6,911 nt of DNA from Geodermatophilaceae bacterium (GTDB lineage Bacteria > Actinomycetota > Actinomycetes > Mycobacteriales > Geodermatophilaceae): NCBI GenBank assembly GCA_013813215.1, contig JACCSC010000431.1, forward strand, positions 1 to 6,911, read 5' to 3'. Positions within the stretch are counted from its first letter, which is position 1. Every line of letters begins with the position of its first letter. The position numbers and the translations under genes are program-made. The notes below the pieces were generated by a model. It was not told the origin of the DNA and searched no databases. It saw only the letters and a list, made by a program, of their open reading frames with translations. Below are positions 4,307-6,911 of this stretch, piece by piece.

Positions 4307-5846
4307 GCCGTCACCACACGGTCGCCGTTGGCGGGCCGGCACCGGTGTCCGAATGCGGATCCTCGGGTGGTACGTCCTGCTGTTGTTCGGAGCCATCGCG
4401 GTCGGCCTTCTGCTGCAGCGCGAGGCGCTGCTGCAGCGACTGGACAGTCAGGTGTCGGAGTCGCTGATCCAGGAAGCCGAGGAGCTCGACACGCTCGCCC
4501 GCAACGGCGTCAACCCGGAGACCGGCGAGCCCTTCGGCGACGATGTCGCGGCGATCCTGGACACCTTCCTGAACCGCAACCTGCCCAACGAGGGCGAGGT
4601 GTTCCTGTCCTTGGTCAGGGGCCAAGGACCGACGTCGACGAGTTCTCCCGAGCCGCTCATAGACGACGAGGCGCTGACTGCCCGCTGGTCGGCGCTGACC
4701 GAGAGCGAAGCCGGGGAACTGTCCACGCCGTCGGGCCCGGTGCGCTACCTCGCCGTACCCCTGGAGTCCGGCGGTGAGACCGCCGCAACGTTCGTCATCG
4801 CCGACTTCGTCGCCGAACGTCAGGACCGAATCGACTCAGCGGTCATCCTGACCGCACTGGTGCTGCTGGTGAGCCTCCTGCTGGCGACCGGTGCGGCGTG
4901 GTTCGTGGCCGGGCGGATCCTGCGTCCCGTGCACGAAGTCACCAACACCGCGCGCACCATCACCGAGGGCGCGTTCGGCAAGCGCATCCCCGTCCGCGGT
5001 GACGATGAGATCGCCGAACTGGCCCGCAGCTTCAACGCGATGGTCGACCGGCTGGAAGTCGCGTTCGACACCCAGCGGACCTTCATCAGCGACGCTGGGC
5101 ACGAGCTGCGCACGCCGATCACGATCATCAGCGGACACCTGGAGATGCTGGGGGACGACCCCGAGGAGCGGGCCGACACGATGGCGATCGTCAACGACGA
5201 ACTGCACCGGATGGCCCGGATGGTCGACGACCTCCTGCTGCTGGCCCGTTCGGAGATCCCCGACTTCCTGCAGCTCGAACCGCTCGACCTGCCCGGCCTG
5301 GTCCACGACGTTTTCGCCAAGTGCACGGCCCTCGGTGACCGGGACTGGACGCTGGATTCCACGGCCCAGGGCACGATCGTCGCCGACCGGCAGCGGCTCA
5401 CCCAGGCGTTGCTCAACCTGGCCCGCAATGCAGTGGGGCACACCCAGTCGGGGCAGAACATCACCGTCGGCTCGACCCACGACCTCGCCGGCGTCCGCAT
5501 CTGGGTCAGCGACGACGGGACCGGGGTCGCGCCAGTGGACCGCGAGCGGATCTTCGAGCGGTTCGCGCGAGGCAGCGACCGCCGCCGCAGCGCCGACGGG
5601 GCGGGGCTTGGGCTGGCCATCGTCTCGGCCATCGTCGCGGCGCACGGCGGACGCATCGAGCTGGTCAGCGAGCTGGGGGTGGGCTCGCAGTTCACCCTGC
5701 TCCTGCCCAGCGGGCAGTCCGTCGGTCGGCCCGACCGCAGCACCCTCACCGATCACTTCGCCCGCGACCCAGTTTCTGCCGGCGCCGCCCCGGGCAGGTT
5801 CACCGTGGACACGGCCAGAGAGGACATCCCTTGGCAGCCATCCTGA
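4296..5846 (+). CDS. Membrane sensor histidine kinase (HAMP-HisKA-HATPase)
   Basis: A 516-residue two-component sensor. It has a cytoplasmic tail (1-20), a membrane helix (about 21-40), an extracytoplasmic sensor region of about 140 residues (41-180) with no domain I recognise, a second membrane helix (about 182-205), a HAMP linker (about 206-258), and HisKA with the phosphoacceptor His269 in GHELRTPIT. The ATP-binding domain has the N box around Asn374/Asn378, G1 DDGTG (406-410), F box IFERF (419-423) and G2 GAGLGLAIV (435-443). All catalytic motifs look intact, so it should autophosphorylate and pass phosphate to the regulator encoded next. About 44 extra, probably disordered residues follow the kinase domain. 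I prefer ATG 4296, which overlaps the small gene by 11 bases and has little ribosome binding site of its own, implying translational coupling. ATG 4353 (just before the first helix) and ATG 4209 (inside the repeats) are alternatives. The signal is unknown. Confidence 0.92.
   Translation: MTTEPSPHGRRWRAGTGVRMRILGWYVLLLFGAIAVGLLLQREALLQRLDSQVSESLIQEAEELDTLARNGVNPETGEPFGDDVAAILDTFLNRNLPNEGEVFLSLVRGQGPTSTSSPEPLIDDEALTARWSALTESEAGELSTPSGPVRYLAVPLESGGETAATFVIADFVAERQDRIDSAVILTALVLLVSLLLATGAAWFVAGRILRPVHEVTNTARTITEGAFGKRIPVRGDDEIAELARSFNAMVDRLEVAFDTQRTFISDAGHELRTPITIISGHLEMLGDDPEERADTMAIVNDELHRMARMVDDLLLLARSEIPDFLQLEPLDLPGLVHDVFAKCTALGDRDWTLDSTAQGTIVADRQRLTQALLNLARNAVGHTQSGQNITVGSTHDLAGVRIWVSDDGTGVAPVDRERIFERFARGSDRRRSADGAGLGLAIVSAIVAAHGGRIELVSELGVGSQFTLLLPSGQSVGRPDRSTLTDHFARDPVSAGAAPGRFTVDTAREDIPWQPS
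5817..5824 (+). promoter_or_regulatory. Ribosome binding site that decides the TTG start of the response regulator
   Basis: AGAGAGGA ends 6 bases before TTG 5831. No ATG or GTG lies where the receiver domain must begin, because the first beta strand (AILIAEDE) starts immediately after the TTG. Site and start both lie inside the 3' end of the kinase gene. Confidence 0.8.
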
Positions 5847-6505
5847 TCGCTGAGGACGAGCCGCGCATCGCCGCCTTCGTCTCCAAGGGCCTGACCGCGA
5901 ACGGCTTTTCCACCGTCGTCGTCGACAACGGGGTCGATGCCGCTGCGTTGGCGCGGGATGACGAGTTCGCGCTGCTGATCCTCGACCTCGGGTTGCCGGG
6001 CAAGAACGGCATGTCCGTCCTGGCCGAGATCCGGCAGCGCGGCGAGCGGATGCCGGTGTTGATCCTGACCGCCCGCGGCGAGATCGACGCGACGATCGCA
6101 GGGTTCGAGACCGGCGCGGACGACTACATGACCAAGCCGTTCCGCTTCGAGGAGCTGCTGGCCCGCGTCCGGGCGCGGTTACGCGGCGACCGGTTCGAAG
6201 AGCCGACCTTGCTGCGGGCGGGGGACATCGTCTTGGACCTGCGCACCCGCCGGGTGACCAGTGCCGGGCGCACGGTCGAGCTGACGGCGCGCGAGTTCGC
6301 GCTGGCCGAGACGTTCCTGCGCCATCCCGACCAGGTGTTGAGCCGCCAGCAGTTGCTCAGCGCCGTCTGGGGTTACGACTTCGACCCGGGCTCGAACGTC
6401 GTCGACGTCTACGTGCGCTACCTGCGGCGCAAGCTCGGGGCCTCGGTCATCGAGACGATCCGCAACATGGGCTACCGCCTGCCGGTCGGGACCCCGCCCG
6501 AGTGA
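5831..6505 (+). CDS. OmpR/PhoB-family response regulator
   Basis: A 224-residue DNA-binding response regulator, the expected partner of the kinase upstream. The receiver domain (about 3-118) has the acidic pocket Glu8/Asp9, phosphoacceptor Asp52 (LILDLGLPG), Thr80 (LILTAR) and Lys102 (MTKPF), all conserved. The C-terminal winged helix (about 126-218) contains the family signatures ELTAREFALAE (150-160), LSRQQLLSAVW (170-180), NVVDVYVRYLRRKLG (189-203) and IRNMGYRL (210-217). The start is TTG with a good ribosome binding site, and it overlaps the kinase gene by 16 bases, so the two are cotranscribed and probably coupled. The winged-helix class normally binds direct repeats at 11-bp spacing, and such a repeat stands upstream of the operon (3872-3891). 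Target genes beyond that are not visible here. Confidence 0.96.
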   Translation: MAAILIAEDEPRIAAFVSKGLTANGFSTVVVDNGVDAAALARDDEFALLILDLGLPGKNGMSVLAEIRQRGERMPVLILTARGEIDATIAGFETGADDYMTKPFRFEELLARVRARLRGDRFEEPTLLRAGDIVLDLRTRRVTSAGRTVELTAREFALAETFLRHPDQVLSRQQLLSAVWGYDFDPGSNVVDVYVRYLRRKLGASVIETIRNMGYRLPVGTPPE

Positions 6506-6695
6506 CCAGGTGGGAATCGTCGGCATCCGGGCGAGGAGTCGCCCCTCGCTCGGTGAGCGAACCCTTGAGCACGCGCACCCGTCTCGTGTGCGCCTGCTCA
6601 CTGGTTCCGCGTCGGGCCGGCGGTGATGGAGGGCCAAGTGAGCTCGGCCCTCGATCGGGCCTGAGTCTCGGGCGTGGCACACTCGTCGGTTCCCC
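6506..6695. other. Spacer with several hairpins between the response regulator and the next helicase gene
   Basis: No convincing gene is present. Perfect stems are GGGCGA/TCGCCC (6529-6544, loop GGAG), CGCTC/GAGCG (6547-6559), the larger hairpin at 6567-6599, and GAGGGCC/GGCCCTC (6629-6635 with 6646-6652). Part of the last right arm (GGCCC, 6646-6650) can instead pair with GGGCC (6657-6661). A possible -10-like CACACT (6678-6683) lies 12 bases before the next ATG. Confidence 0.6.
6567..6599 (+). terminator. Probable terminator of the sensor operon
   Basis: GAGCA-C-GCGCAC (6567-6578) pairs with GTGCGC-C-TGCTC (6588-6599) around a 9-base loop: 11 pairs with one C-C mismatch, 61 bases after the regulator stop. 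No T-run follows, which is common for terminators in GC-rich actinobacteria. The smaller hairpin at 6529-6544, 23 bases after the stop, is the alternative. Confidence 0.5.
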
Positions 6696-6911
6696 ATGAC
6701 GCGCTCGATCCGACTCCGACCGTGGCAGAAGGCCGCCCTCGATCGCTTCGTCGCCTCGTCGACGTCGGACTTCCTGGCCGTGGCCACGCCCGGCGCCGGG
6801 AAGACCACCTTCGCCCTCACCGCCGCCCGCCACCGCTTGGCCGAGCGGCCCGGGCGCCTCGTCGTCGTGGCCCCGACGGCTCACCTCAAGTCGCAGTGGG
6901 CCCAGGCGGCC
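6696..6911 (+). CDS. Superfamily 2 DEAD/DEAH-type helicase, N-terminal fragment
   Basis: The first 72 codons of a gene cut by the right edge. MTRSIRLRPWQKAALDRF has the Q-like entry motif (RPWQ..A) of SF2 helicases. ATPGAGKTTFAL (about 29-40) is a Walker A loop, and VVVAPTAHLKSQWAQAA (about 56-72) is motif Ia. PGAGKT followed by a LKSQW-type motif Ia is typical of DNA- or RNA-dependent SF2 translocases rather than classical DEAD-box proteins such as the one at 99-1748. Motif II and the C-terminal domain are outside the window, so the subfamily stays open. No ribosome binding site precedes the ATG. If CACACT (6678-6683) is the -10 box, the transcript would begin about 6 bases before the start and be almost leaderless. 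Base composition matches the neighbours. Confidence 0.85.
   Translation, partial: MTRSIRLRPWQKAALDRFVASSTSDFLAVATPGAGKTTFALTAARHRLAERPGRLVVVAPTAHLKSQWAQAA

Noticed and set aside
3917..4396. Minus-strand frames rich in Val/Arg or Gly/Ser across the proline and Asp/Gly repeats
   Set aside because: They are repeat translations in the wrong strand and frames. The plus frame alone gives a sensible export signal plus a ribosome binding site.
4820..5756. Two minus-strand open frames of about 306-309 codons opposite the histidine kinase
   Set aside because: Both lie over intact kinase motifs and have shadow composition (Ser/Arg-rich or Gly/Val/Asp-rich). No start signals or domains are visible.
1..6911. 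CRISPR array, transposon ends, tRNA or rRNA genes
   Set aside because: The only regular repeats are the hexamers at 53-90 and the coding repeats at 4127-4303. No spaced repeat-spacer pattern, transposase, cloverleaf or rRNA-like sequence was seen by eye.

Overview
The window is about 70% G+C or higher and uses GTG, TTG and probably CTG starts. Its gene set is typical of Actinomycetota. The sequence does not name a genus.

Left part (1-3585). This is a conserved actinobacterial neighbourhood that I recognise from the Mycobacterium tuberculosis Rv3208-Rv3212 order. Read leftwards on the minus strand there is a TetR-family regulator (3585-2914), a small DUF3107 protein (2828-2598), a DEAD-box RNA helicase of the RhlE type (1748-99), and, 4 bases after the helicase stop, the first 31 codons of a further gene that runs off the left edge. 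A ferritin-like/MiaE-like protein lies on the plus strand (1927-2577). It is divergent from the helicase and convergent with the DUF3107 gene. Its best start is a CTG codon behind a clear ribosome binding site.

Middle part (3586-3940). Most of this is the remnant of a YjbR/MmcQ-family gene, apparently broken by a deletion and a frameshift. Next comes a compact regulatory patch: an 11-bp perfect inverted repeat, and two copies of GCTCTCATC exactly 11 bp apart. That spacing is the usual one for OmpR/PhoB-type response regulators.

Right part (3941-6505). Three tightly overlapping plus-strand genes look like one signalling operon. The first encodes a 121-aa exported or membrane-anchored protein that carries 22 consecutive prolines and then a tail of only Asp and Gly, in DDDGGG units. 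The second is a HAMP/HisKA sensor histidine kinase (11-base overlap), and the third an OmpR-family response regulator (16-base overlap). The small acidic protein sits where an accessory or ligand-binding subunit of the sensor would be expected, and the upstream direct repeat suggests autoregulation. This three-part module is the best candidate in the window for a little-described system. The sequence alone does not show what it senses.

Right end (6506-6911). A 190-base spacer holds several hairpins, one of them a plausible terminator. It is followed by the N-terminal 72 codons of another superfamily-2 helicase, cut by the window edge. I see no rRNA, tRNA, CRISPR array, transposase or attachment site.
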